Positions 6,242 to 12,007 of a stretch of DNA of 12,007 nt are shown here, one piece after another. The stretch lies in the NCBI GenBank assembly GCA_030150665.1, contig JASLFJ010000036.1:1-12007 (forward strand), given 5' to 3'. The DNA comes from Enterococcaceae bacterium. GTDB taxonomy: Bacteria > Bacillota > Bacilli > Lactobacillales > Catellicoccaceae. The first letter of the stretch is position 1; each line of letters opens with the position of its first letter. The notes beneath the pieces are model-generated. The model worked only from the letters and a program-made list of their open reading frames with translations, searched no databases and was not told where the DNA came from. Both the position numbers and the translations under genes were made by a program.

Positions 6242-6676
6242 ATGTTAGTACCTAAACGTGTGAAACACCGTCGTGAATTCCGTGGAAAAATGCGCGGAGA
6301 AGCTAAAGGCGGAAAAGAAGTAACATTCGGTGAATGGGGTTTACAAGCTGTAGAATCTCATTGGATTACTAACCGTCAAATTGAAGCAGCCCGTATTGCG
6401 ATGACGCGTTATATGAAACGTGGCGGGAAAGTATGGATTAAAATTTTCCCTCATAAATCATATACAAGTAAAGCTATCGGCGTACGTATGGGTAAAGGGA
6501 AAGGGGCACCTGAAGGATGGGTTGCACCTGTAAAACGTGGAAAAGTGATGTTTGAAGTAGCAGGAGTTCCTGAAGAAGTAGCTCGTGAAGCATTACGTTT
6601 AGCATCTCATAAATTACCTGTTAAATGTAAAATTGTAAAACGTGAGGAAATGGGTGGTGAATCGAATGAAGGTTAA
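6242..6676 (+). CDS. rplP: 50S ribosomal protein L16 (uL16)
   Basis: uL16 is a late-assembly large-subunit protein that helps position tRNA near the A site and the peptidyl transferase centre. The 144 residues show the standard pattern: MLVPKRVKHRREFRGKM at the start, ITNRQIEAARIAMTRYMKRG (42-61) including the R51 and R56 positions linked to evernimicin/avilamycin resistance, and MGKGKGAPEGWVAPVKRGK (83-101). The ATG lies two bases after the rpsC stop, with AAAGGAGGG (6226-6233) inside rpsC. Its last codons overlap the rpmC start by 11 nt. Confidence 0.98.
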   Translation: MLVPKRVKHRREFRGKMRGEAKGGKEVTFGEWGLQAVESHWITNRQIEAARIAMTRYMKRGGKVWIKIFPHKSYTSKAIGVRMGKGKGAPEGWVAPVKRGKVMFEVAGVPEEVAREALRLASHKLPVKCKIVKREEMGGESNEG

Positions 6677-6854
6677 AGATATTAGAGCATTATCCACTAC
6701 CGAAATGATCGAAAAAGAAAAAGAATTTAAAGAAGAATTGTTTAATTTACGATTCCAATTAGCAACTGGACAGTTAGAAAATACAGCACGTATTAAAGAA
6801 GTACGTAAATCGATTGCCCGTATTAAAACTGTTTTACGTGAACAAGAAAAATAA
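6666..6854 (+). CDS. rpmC: 50S ribosomal protein L29 (uL29)
   Basis: uL29 sits next to L23 at the tunnel exit, where nascent-chain factors bind. The ATG at 6666 gives 62 residues, the usual size, beginning MKVKDIRALSTTEM. An in-frame start at 6642 would add eight residues (MRKWVVNR) not seen in the family. The diagnostic core is KEELFNLRFQLATGQLENTA, followed by an IKEVRKSIARIKTVLREQE coiled helix. The gene starts inside rplP, overlapping it by 11 nt. The upstream GGTGGTGA (6653-6660) is an imperfect Shine-Dalgarno site, so translation probably depends on ribosomes finishing rplP. Confidence 0.96.
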   Translation: MKVKDIRALSTTEMIEKEKEFKEELFNLRFQLATGQLENTARIKEVRKSIARIKTVLREQEK

Positions 6855-6871
6855 TCTTGGAAGGAGGCCAT

Positions 6872-6904
6872 ATGACGTATGTCAACAGAAAGAAATCAAC
6901 GTAA
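6872..6904 (+). other. Out-of-frame ten-codon mini-ORF overlapping the rpsQ start
   Basis: An ATG at 6872, 4 nt after AAGGAGG (6861-6867), opens a frame reading MTYVNRKKST and then TAA. It precedes the true rpsQ ATG at 6879 by 7 nt in another frame and ends inside rpsQ. It matches no family and is reported only as a possible initiation decoy. Confidence 0.35.
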
Positions 6905-7145
6905 AGTATACCAAGGCCGTGTTGTTTCAGACAAAATGGACAAAACAATTACTGTTGTTGTTGAAACAAAGAAAACACATAAAATTTATGGCAAACGTGT
7001 AAACTATTCTAAAAAATATAAAGTACATGATGAAAATAATGTTGCAAAAACAGGCGATATCGTAAAAATTATGGAAACACGTCCGTTATCTGCAACTAAA
7101 CGCTTCCGCTTAGTTGAAGTAGTAGAAGAAGCTGTTATTATTTAA
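6879..7145 (+). CDS. rpsQ: 30S ribosomal protein S17 (uS17)
   Basis: uS17 is a primary 16S rRNA-binding protein with an OB fold, needed early in small-subunit assembly. The 88 residues match the family end to end: ERNQRKVYQGRVVSDKMDKT (4-23), then GDIVKIMETRPLSATKRFRL and the terminal VVEEAVII. The ATG at 6879 is chosen because an in-frame TGA at 6873-6875 blocks any earlier start. It is 11 nt from AAGGAGG (6861-6867), rather far, while an out-of-frame ATG at 6872 is closer. It lies 24 nt after rpmC and closes the S10 operon part of the cluster. Confidence 0.97.
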   Translation: MSTERNQRKVYQGRVVSDKMDKTITVVVETKKTHKIYGKRVNYSKKYKVHDENNVAKTGDIVKIMETRPLSATKRFRLVEVVEEAVII

Positions 7146-7184
7146 TTGATATAAAATAAGCAGATCTGAAGGGAGGATAATCCA

Positions 7185-7553
7185 ATGATCCAACAAGAGA
7201 CACGTTTAAAAGTAGCTGATAACTCTGGAGCACGTGAAGTGTTAACCATTAAAGTATTGGGTGGTTCTGGACGTAAGACAGCAAACATTGGAGATGTGAT
7301 TGTTTGTACAGTAAAACAAGCAACACCTGGTGGAGTTGTTAAGAAAGGTGAAGTTGTTAAAGCTGTAATTGTACGTACAAAATCAGGAGCACGTCGCGCA
7401 GATGGTTCTTATATCAAATTTGATGAGAACGCATGTGTGATTATTCGTGATGATAAAAGTCCACGTGGAACACGTATCTTTGGACCTGTAGCTCGTGAAT
7501 TACGTGAAAACAACTTTATGAAAATTGTATCATTAGCACCAGAAGTATTATAA
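7185..7553 (+). CDS. rplN: 50S ribosomal protein L14 (uL14)
   Basis: uL14 lies on the subunit interface, makes bridges to 16S rRNA, and is the docking site of the silencing factor RsfS. The 122-residue length is invariant in bacteria. Landmarks are MIQQETRLKVADNSGARE (1-18), GGVVKKGEVVKAVIVRTKSG (49-68), RADGSYIKFDENACVII (71-87) and the C-terminus ARELRENNFMKIVSLAPEVL (103-122). GGGAGGA (7171-7177) lies 7 nt before the ATG. It is the first gene of the spc operon part. The 39-nt gap from rpsQ shows no terminator or clear promoter, so it is probably co-transcribed. Confidence 0.98.
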   Translation: MIQQETRLKVADNSGAREVLTIKVLGGSGRKTANIGDVIVCTVKQATPGGVVKKGEVVKAVIVRTKSGARRADGSYIKFDENACVIIRDDKSPRGTRIFGPVARELRENNFMKIVSLAPEVL

Positions 7554-7590
7554 AAAATTATGTTCAAGGTCAAGGAGGTGCGAGAGACTT

Positions 7591-7899
7591 ATGTATATTA
7601 AAAAAGGTGACAAAGTTAAAGTAATTTCTGGAAAAGATAAAGGTAAAGAGGGAATCGTGTTAAAAGCTTTTCCTAAAAAAGACCGTATTGTTGTTGAAGG
7701 TATTAATATGGTTAAAAAACATCAAAAACCAAGTGCAATGGCACCACAAGGTGGTATTTTAGAAATAGAGGCACCAATTCATGTATCAAATGTGCAATTA
7801 ATTGATCCGAAAACTGGTGAAGCAACACGTATCTCACATCAAGTTATTGATGGTAAAAAAGTACGTGTCTCTAAAAAATCTGGAGAAATTATTAAGTAA
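7591..7899 (+). CDS. rplX: 50S ribosomal protein L24 (uL24)
   Basis: uL24 is one of the two proteins that start large-subunit assembly, and it also sits near the tunnel exit. The 102 residues begin with a KOW domain, MYIKKGDKVKVISGKDKGKE (1-20). The family block VEGINMVKKHQKPS follows, then GGILEIEAPIHVSNVQLIDP. AAGGAGGTG (7572-7580) lies 10 nt before the ATG. The rplE ribosome binding site begins right after its stop codon. Confidence 0.98.
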   Translation: MYIKKGDKVKVISGKDKGKEGIVLKAFPKKDRIVVEGINMVKKHQKPSAMAPQGGILEIEAPIHVSNVQLIDPKTGEATRISHQVIDGKKVRVSKKSGEIIK

Positions 7900-7918
7900 G
7901 AAAGGAGGCCACTTCAAA

Positions 7919-8458
7919 GTGAATCGTTTAAAAGAAAAATATATTAACGAAGTAACACCTTCATTAATGGAAAAATTTGATTATACATCTGTAATGCAAA
8001 CACCAAAAGTAGAAAAAATTGTCATTAATATGGGTGTTGGTGATGCAGTTTCTAATGCAAAAAATTTAGATAAAGCGGTTGAGGAATTAACATTAATTTC
8101 TGGACAAAAACCAATGATTACAAAAGCTAAGAAATCAATTGCAGGATTTCGCTTACGTGAAGGAATGCCTATTGGATGTAAAGTAACATTACGTGGAGAA
8201 CGTATGTATGAATTTTTAGATAAATTAGTTACTGTTGCTTTACCACGTGTACGTGATTTCCATGGAGTAAGTAAAAAAGCCTTTGATGGTCGTGGAAATT
8301 ATACATTAGGTATTCGTGAACAATTAATCTTCCCTGAAGTGGATTATGATTTAGTAGATAAAGTACGTGGTATGGATATTGTAATTGTTACAACAGCAAA
8401 TTCAGATGAAGAAGCACGTGAATTATTGGCACAACTTGGCATGCCATTCCAAAAATAA
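7919..8458 (+). CDS. rplE: 50S ribosomal protein L5 (uL5)
   Basis: uL5 binds 5S rRNA together with L18 and contacts the P-site tRNA and S13 in the small-subunit head. The start is GTG at 7919, 10 nt after AAAGGAGG (7901-7908), giving 179 residues that begin MNRLKEKYINEV, the standard N-terminus and length. The same frame is open upstream to 7802, but that extension lies inside rplX and has no family support. Landmarks are KIVINMGVGDAVSNAKNLD (33-51), the L5 signature around 57-73 (LTLISGQKPMITKAKKS), GFRLREGMPIGCKVTLRGER, and the terminal ANSDEEARELLAQLGMPFQK. Confidence 0.97.
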   Translation: MNRLKEKYINEVTPSLMEKFDYTSVMQTPKVEKIVINMGVGDAVSNAKNLDKAVEELTLISGQKPMITKAKKSIAGFRLREGMPIGCKVTLRGERMYEFLDKLVTVALPRVRDFHGVSKKAFDGRGNYTLGIREQLIFPEVDYDLVDKVRGMDIVIVTTANSDEEARELLAQLGMPFQK

Positions 8459-8476
8459 TAAAAGGAGGCGAACTAC

Positions 8477-8662
8477 TTGGCTAAAAAATCAATGATTGCT
8501 AAAAACAAACGTCCAGCTAAATTTGCAGTACAAGAGTACACACGTTGTGAGCGTTGTGGACGTCCACATTCAGTGTATCGTAAATTTAAACTTTGCCGTA
8601 TTTGCTTCCGTGAACTTGCCTATAAAGGACAAATTCCCGGCGTGAAGAAAGCTAGCTGGTAA
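8477..8662 (+). CDS. rpsN: 30S ribosomal protein S14 type Z, zinc-binding (uS14)
   Basis: uS14 is a small protein of the 30S head near the A site. The 61-residue length and the two cysteine pairs C24-x2-C27 and C40-x2-C43 show the short, zinc-ribbon (C+) form. Many Firmicutes also carry a longer zinc-independent paralogue elsewhere, expressed in zinc starvation. The start is TTG at 8477, 8 nt after AAAGGAGG (8461-8468); the resulting protein starts MAKKSMIAKNKRPAKFAVQ as expected. This is the only TTG start in the cluster. Confidence 0.98.
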   Translation: MAKKSMIAKNKRPAKFAVQEYTRCERCGRPHSVYRKFKLCRICFRELAYKGQIPGVKKASW

Positions 8663-8677
8663 ATATTAATTAAAAAA

Positions 8678-8683
8678 GGAGGT
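8678..8683 (+). promoter_or_regulatory. Ribosome binding site selecting the rpsH start
   Basis: GGAGGT precedes three in-frame ATGs at 8686, 8692 and 8698, with gaps of 2, 8 and 14 nt. Only 8692 has normal spacing, and it gives the family N-terminus MVMTDPIADF. Confidence 0.88.
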
Positions 8684-8691
8684 AAATGCAA

Positions 8692-9090
8692 ATGGTCATG
8701 ACAGATCCTATTGCGGATTTTCTAACACGTATTCGTAATGCGAATATGGTAAAACATGAATCGTTAGAAGTTCCTGCATCTAAAATGAAACGTGACATCG
8801 CTGAAATTTTAAAACGTGAAGGTTTTGTACGCGATGTAGAATATATTGAAGATGATAAGCAAGGTATCATTCGTGTATTCTTAAAATATGGTAAAAATGA
8901 AGAGCGTGTAATTACCAACTTAAAACGTATTTCAAAACCAGGATTACGTGCTTATGTTAAAGCTGATGAAGTACCTAAAGTATTAAATGGTTTAGGAATT
9001 GCGATTTTATCTACATCAGAAGGTGTAATTACAGATAAAGAAGCTAGAGAAAGAAATATTGGTGGAGAGGTTATCGCATACGTTTGGTAA
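8692..9090 (+). CDS. rpsH: 30S ribosomal protein S8 (uS8)
   Basis: uS8 binds the central domain of 16S rRNA. In Escherichia coli it also represses the spc operon by binding mRNA near the L5 start; no matching structure is obvious here. The 132 residues begin MVMTDPIADFLTRIRNAN, carry KREIAEIL-type (here KRDIAEIL) and ISKPGLRAYVK segments, and contain the C-terminal signature GLGIAILSTSEGVITDKEAR (100-119), ending GGEVIAYVW. The middle of three in-frame ATGs is preferred on ribosome-binding-site spacing and family length. Confidence 0.97.
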   Translation: MVMTDPIADFLTRIRNANMVKHESLEVPASKMKRDIAEILKREGFVRDVEYIEDDKQGIIRVFLKYGKNEERVITNLKRISKPGLRAYVKADEVPKVLNGLGIAILSTSEGVITDKEARERNIGGEVIAYVW

Positions 9091-9121
9091 TCTTTTATAA
9101 AACGCAAGGAGGTGGCTTGAA

Positions 9122-9658
9122 GTGAGTCGTATTGGGAATAAACCAGTAATTTTACCAGAAGGTGTAACAGTAACACAAGATGGGTTAGATGTAACTGTTA
9201 AAGGACCAAAAGGAGAATTAACACGTACTTTTGTTCCAAATATCACGATGCATATTGACGGTAATGAAGTAACATTTACACGTCCTGATGATAGTAAAGA
9301 AAATCGTGCATTACATGGAACAATGCGTGCTAATTTCAATAACATGGTACTTGGTGTTAGCCAAGGTTTTTCTAAAACATTAGAATTAATCGGGGTTGGA
9401 TATCGTGCACAATTGCAAGGTAAAAAACTTGTATTAAATGTTGGATATTCTCATCCAGTAGAAATGGATGCACCAGAAGGTATTGAGATTGAAGTACCAT
9501 CGAATACACAAGTAGTAATTAAAGGTGCAAATAAACAACATGTTGGAGAATTTGCAGCTAATATCCGTGGCGTTCGTCCGCCAGAGCCTTACAAAGGTAA
9601 AGGAATTCGCTATGCAGATGAACATGTTCGTCGTAAAGAAGGTAAAACAGGGAAGTAA
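9122..9658 (+). CDS. rplF: 50S ribosomal protein L6 (uL6)
   Basis: uL6 has two similar domains and binds 23S rRNA near the sarcin-ricin loop and the factor-binding site. The 178-residue length is standard. It begins MSRIGNKPVILPEGVTV and holds GPKGELTR (28-35), LIGVGYRAQLQGKKLVLNVG (89-108) and the C-terminal signature VRPPEPYKGKGIRYADEHVR (151-170). The start is GTG at 9122, 7 nt after AAGGAGGTG (9106-9114). No in-frame ATG is near. The last codons form one arm of an inverted repeat extending past the stop. Confidence 0.98.
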   Translation: MSRIGNKPVILPEGVTVTQDGLDVTVKGPKGELTRTFVPNITMHIDGNEVTFTRPDDSKENRALHGTMRANFNNMVLGVSQGFSKTLELIGVGYRAQLQGKKLVLNVGYSHPVEMDAPEGIEIEVPSNTQVVIKGANKQHVGEFAANIRGVRPPEPYKGKGIRYADEHVRRKEGKTGK

Positions 9659-9681
9659 TCGTTGAGATTATTTACTTCCCT
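9649..9681 (+). repeat. Inverted repeat spanning the rplF stop codon
   Basis: AGGGAAGTAA (9649-9658) is perfectly complementary to TTACTTCCCT (9672-9681), ten base pairs around a 13-base loop. The 5' arm includes the rplF stop codon TAA. No T tract follows (TATAAAATA), so it is not a standard terminator. It ends 10 nt before the rplR ribosome binding site. Possible roles are RNA stability, processing, pausing or partial attenuation between rplF and rplR. Confidence 0.7.
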
Positions 9682-9691
9682 TATAAAATAA

Positions 9692-9701
9692 TAAGAGGTG
9701 A
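9692..9701 (+). promoter_or_regulatory. Ribosome binding site of rplR
   Basis: TAAGAGGTGA is a weaker, GAGGTG-type site than the AGGAGG sites elsewhere in the operon. It lies 5 nt before GTG at 9707. The GTG at 9698 is part of this site itself, so it is unlikely to be the start. Confidence 0.75.
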
Positions 9702-9706
9702 AAACT

Positions 9707-10063
9707 GTGATTACAAAACCAGATAAAAATAAAGTGCGCCAAAAGCGTCATCGTCGCGTACGTGCGAAAATCTCTGGTACTGCTGAGTGCCCACGCTTAA
9801 ATATTTATCGTTCAAATAAAAACATCTACGCTCAAATTATTGATGACGTAGCGGGTGTGACGCTAGTCAGTGCCTCTGCTTTAGATAAAGAAATCCCAGA
9901 AGGAACAAAAACAGAACAGGCAACAGCTGTGGGACGTTTAATTGCTGAACGTGCTAAAGCTAAGGGTATTGAGCGTGTTGTTTTTGATCGTGGCGGATAC
10001 TTATATCATGGACGTGTTGCTGCGTTAGCAGATGCTGCTCGTGAACATGGATTAGACTTTTAA
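9707..10063 (+). CDS. rplR: 50S ribosomal protein L18 (uL18)
   Basis: uL18 binds 5S rRNA and, with L5, anchors it in the central protuberance. The GTG at 9707 gives 118 residues beginning MITKPDKNKVRQKRHRRVRA, the usual start and length. An alternative GTG at 9698 would add MKT but lies within the ribosome binding site. The body has SGTAECPRLNIYRSNKNIYA (23-42) and the C-terminal FDRGGYLYHGRVAALADAAR, both typical. By eye its codons are somewhat more G/C-rich than those of rplE or rpsH, and it has the weakest separate ribosome binding site of the cluster. Confidence 0.95.
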   Translation: MITKPDKNKVRQKRHRRVRAKISGTAECPRLNIYRSNKNIYAQIIDDVAGVTLVSASALDKEIPEGTKTEQATAVGRLIAERAKAKGIERVVFDRGGYLYHGRVAALADAAREHGLDF

Positions 10064-10083
10064 GAAAAGGAGGAGAAACACTC

Positions 10084-10581
10084 ATGACATACATTGATCC
10101 GAGATATTTGGATTTAGAAGATCGCGTTGTAGCCATTAATCGTGTTACAAAAGTAGTAAAAGGTGGACGTCGTTTACGTTTTGCTGCGCTTGTAGTTGTC
10201 GGTGATAAAAATGGTCACGTTGGATTTGGAACAGGAAAAGCACAAGAAGTACCTGAAGCAATCCGCAAAGCGATTGAAAATGCTAAGAAAAACTTAATCG
10301 AAGTACCAATGGTTGGCTCTACGATTCCTCATGAAGTTATTGGACACTTCGGAGGAGGACGTATCTTAATGAAACCTGCAGTTGCCGGTTCAGGAGTTGC
10401 AGCTGGTGGGCCAGTTCGTGCCGTATTAGAGTTAGCAGGAATTGCTGATATTACAAGTAAATCTTTAGGGTCAAATACACCAATTAATATGGTGCGTGCG
10501 ACTATTGAAGGTTTACAACAATTAAAACGTGCAGAAGAAGTTGCTGAATTACGTGGCATTCCTGTTGAGCGTTTAGGATAA
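10084..10581 (+). CDS. rpsE: 30S ribosomal protein S5 (uS5)
   Basis: uS5 sits at the back of the small subunit, helps form the mRNA entry channel, and influences decoding accuracy. The 165-residue length is normal. It has the double-stranded-RNA-binding-like N-terminal domain with KGGRRLRFAALVVVGDKNGH (26-45) and GFGTGKAQEVPEAIRKA, then the C-terminal domain with GGGRILMKPA and the terminal ELRGIPVERLG. The 20-30 loop (VTKVVKGGR), altered in spectinomycin-resistant strains of other bacteria, is intact. AAGGAGGAG (10067-10075) precedes the ATG by 8 nt. The next ribosome binding site overlaps its stop. Confidence 0.98.
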   Translation: MTYIDPRYLDLEDRVVAINRVTKVVKGGRRLRFAALVVVGDKNGHVGFGTGKAQEVPEAIRKAIENAKKNLIEVPMVGSTIPHEVIGHFGGGRILMKPAVAGSGVAAGGPVRAVLELAGIADITSKSLGSNTPINMVRATIEGLQQLKRAEEVAELRGIPVERLG

Positions 10582-10595
10582 GGAGGACATAGAAA

Positions 10596-10775
10596 ATGAG
10601 TCAAGTAAAAATTACATTAAAACGTAGTTTAATTGGACGTCCTCAAAATCAACGTGATACAGTTAAAGCATTAGGATTAGGAAAGCTAAATACTTCTGTT
10701 ATAAAAGAAAATAATCCTGCAATCCAAGGCATGATTAAAACTGTATCTCACCTAGTTAGTGTTGAGGAAGTTTAA
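10596..10775 (+). CDS. rpmD: 50S ribosomal protein L30 (uL30)
   Basis: uL30 is a small large-subunit protein found in many but not all bacteria. This short gene encodes 59 residues: MSQVKITLKRSLIGRPQNQR at the start, DTVKALGLGKLNTSVIKEN in the middle, and IQGMIKTVSHLVSVEEV at the end. The SLIGRPQ.QR..VKALGL pattern and the position between rpsE and rplO identify it. AAGGAGGA (10580-10587) overlaps the rpsE stop codon and is 8 nt before the ATG. The 52 nt that follow before rplO are A/T-rich and show no convincing promoter or terminator. Confidence 0.97.
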   Translation: MSQVKITLKRSLIGRPQNQRDTVKALGLGKLNTSVIKENNPAIQGMIKTVSHLVSVEEV

Positions 10776-10827
10776 TAGATATTAAAGTTTAGATAAGATA
10801 TAAAGTAAATCAAGGAGGTGCCGAAGA

Positions 10828-11268
10828 ATGAAACTTCATGAGTTGAAACCTGCAGCAGGATCAAGACATGTACGTAATCGTGTAGGTCGTGGAACATCAT
10901 CTGGAAATGGAAAAACTGCTGGACGTGGACAAAAAGGGCAAAAAGCACGTTCTGGTGGTGGCGTTCGTCTCGGATTTGAGGGAGGACAAACACCATTATT
11001 CCAACGTTTACCAAAACGTGGTTTTACAAATATGAATCGTAAAGAATATGCGATTATTAATTTAGATACATTAAATCGTTTTGAAGATAATACAGTAGTT
11101 ACTCCTGCTTTATTAAAAGAAACTGGTATTATTAAAAATGAAAAATCAGGAATCAAAGTGTTAGGAAATGGAACATTAGAGAGAAAATTAACTGTTCAAG
11201 CAGCGAAATTCTCAAAATCAGCACAAGAAGCAATTGAAGCAGCTGGCGGAACCGTTGAGGTGATTTAA
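10828..11268 (+). CDS. rplO: 50S ribosomal protein L15 (uL15)
   Basis: uL15 is a late-assembly large-subunit protein with a long basic N-terminal extension that threads into 23S rRNA. The 146 residues begin MKLHELKPAAGSRHVRNRVG. The glycine/lysine/arginine-rich stretch (about 19-65) includes GRGQKGQKARSGGGVRLGFE and GGQTPLFQRLPKRGF, and the C-terminal domain ends AQEAIEAAGGTVEVI. AAGGAGGTG (10812-10820) lies 7 nt before the ATG. Its stop codon overlaps the secY start by one base (TAATG), the common arrangement that couples secY translation to L15. Confidence 0.98.
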   Translation: MKLHELKPAAGSRHVRNRVGRGTSSGNGKTAGRGQKGQKARSGGGVRLGFEGGQTPLFQRLPKRGFTNMNRKEYAIINLDTLNRFEDNTVVTPALLKETGIIKNEKSGIKVLGNGTLERKLTVQAAKFSKSAQEAIEAAGGTVEVI

Positions 11269-12007
11269 TGCTTAAACTGTTAAGGCAGGCATTTAAAGAA
11301 AAGAACATTCGTTCAAAAATTTACTTTACCCTCTTCATTCTGTTTGTTTTTCGTCTAGGTGCTCATATTACCGTTCCTGGAGTCGATGCCAATAAGCTAG
11401 TGACCTTAAAACAAATGCCGATATTTAATATGTTAAATATTGTCAGTGGTAGTGCTATGGAAAATTTCTCTATTTTTGCGATGGGAGTTTCTCCATATAT
11501 CACTGCCTCCATTATTGTACAATTGTTACAAATGGATATTGTTCCTAAGTTTGTTGAATGGTCTAAACAAGGTGAAGTTGGAAGACGCCATTTAAATCAA
11601 GCTACTCGTTGGTTTGCTTTAGTATTAGGCTTTATTCAGTCTATTGGTATTACAATGGGATTTAATCATTTTGCGCAATTTGATTTTGTAAAGACACCTG
11701 ATGCAAAAACTATTATCAGTATTGGGTTGATCCTTACTGCTGGAACAATGTTTGTAACATGGATGGGAGAACAAATTACTGAAAAAGGGATTGGAAACGG
11801 TGTTTCTATGATTATTTTTGCAGGAATTATCTCTCGCTTGCCAAGCAGTGTTAAGGAAATCTATAAAGATTATTTTGTGCGTATTGAGCCCTCTGAATTA
11901 GGTCGCTCAATCGTATTTATTATTATATTATTGATTGCGATTTTAATTATTGTGACATTGGTAACATTCTTCCAACAAGCAGAACGTAAGTTGCCAATTC
12001 AATATAC
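11268..12007 (+). CDS. secY: Protein translocase subunit SecY (3' end outside window)
   Basis: SecY forms the protein-conducting channel of the cytoplasmic membrane, with SecE and SecG, and receives substrates from SecA or from ribosomes. The first 246 codons of an expected 430 or so are present. Hydrophobic segments consistent with TM1 (about 18-36), TM2 (67-88), TM3 (114-132), TM4 (148-166), TM5 (176-192) and TM6 (212-234) are visible. Both family signatures are seen: MGVSPYITASIIVQLL (72-87) and WMGEQITEKGIGNGVSMIIF (165-184). The cut falls in the cytoplasmic loop after TM6 (QQAERKLPIQY). The ATG overlaps the rplO stop by one base, with GAGGTGA (11257-11263) inside rplO, so it is translationally coupled to L15. 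Confidence 0.97.
   Translation, partial: MLKLLRQAFKEKNIRSKIYFTLFILFVFRLGAHITVPGVDANKLVTLKQMPIFNMLNIVSGSAMENFSIFAMGVSPYITASIIVQLLQMDIVPKFVEWSKQGEVGRRHLNQATRWFALVLGFIQSIGITMGFNHFAQFDFVKTPDAKTIISIGLILTAGTMFVTWMGEQITEKGIGNGVSMIIFAGIISRLPSSVKEIYKDYFVRIEPSELGRSIVFIIILLIAILIIVTLVTFFQQAERKLPIQY

Noticed and set aside
7802..7918. An in-frame upstream extension of rplE into rplX.
   Set aside because: The family N-terminus begins at GTG 7919 with a good ribosome binding site. The extension simply reads rplX in another frame.
9016..9345. Reverse-strand ORF opposite the rpsH-rplF junction.
   Set aside because: It crosses two conserved genes in antisense with no ribosome binding site and no recognisable domains.
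9707..10581. Possible horizontal transfer of rplR and rpsE because their codons look slightly more G/C-rich than those of neighbours.
   Set aside because: The difference is small and judged only by eye. Gene order is the standard one and the proteins are typical of the same lineage.
10776..10827. A possible internal promoter in the A/T-rich gap between rpmD and rplO.
   Set aside because: A TATAAA is present at 10799-10804, but no -35 element lies at workable spacing. The gap is better explained as plain spacer.

Overview
This is an ordinary, highly conserved chromosomal region of a low-G+C Gram-positive bacterium. The order Lactobacillales is the best guess (Carnobacteriaceae, Enterococcaceae or Aerococcaceae type), but genus cannot be fixed by eye. 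The supporting signs are A/T-rich third codon positions, strong AGGAGG-type ribosome binding sites at almost every gene, ribosomal proteins that look like Bacillus subtilis proteins with scattered substitutions, a zinc-ribbon S14, and gene order matching the Firmicutes S10-spc cluster. Every gene is on the + strand.

Layout. Positions 2-238 hold three tRNA genes (Gly-TCC, Ile-GAT, Glu-TTC), closed by a strong intrinsic terminator at 251-280. lysS, class II lysyl-tRNA synthetase, occupies 361-1857 with its own probable promoter and a terminator at about 1897-1924. Positions 1925-2079 are the 5' leader of the ribosomal protein superoperon. It contains a plausible promoter whose -35 element lies inside the lysS terminator hairpin, followed by about 140 nt of potentially structured leader RNA. 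From 2080 the S10 operon genes run without a break: rpsJ, rplC, rplD, rplW, rplB, rpsS, rplV, rpsC, rplP, rpmC, rpsQ. The spc operon genes follow directly: rplN, rplX, rplE, rpsN, rpsH, rplF, rplR, rpsE, rpmD, rplO. The window ends inside secY, which is cut at codon 246.

How it works together. The 21 ribosomal proteins are components of the 30S and 50S subunits, made in balanced amounts from what is probably one long transcript with short gaps, stop/start overlaps (rplD-rplW, rplP-rpmC, rplO-secY) and individual Shine-Dalgarno sites. SecY, the membrane channel that docks on ribosomes, is co-expressed at the end. lysS and the tRNAs add to the translation theme. I see no internal terminator strong enough to split the cluster. 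Two hairpins lie inside it, after rplB and across the rplF stop codon.

Numerous start codons are not ATG: GTG for rplB, rpsC, rplE, rplF and rplR, and TTG for rpsN. Several starts were placed by Shine-Dalgarno spacing and family N-termini. I found no mobile element, CRISPR, prophage, broken gene or novel protein system. The observations most worth checking are the rpsJ leader RNA with a possible pseudoknot, the terminator/promoter overlap, the out-of-frame ATG codons at the rplB and rpsQ starts, and the inverted repeat over the rplF stop codon.
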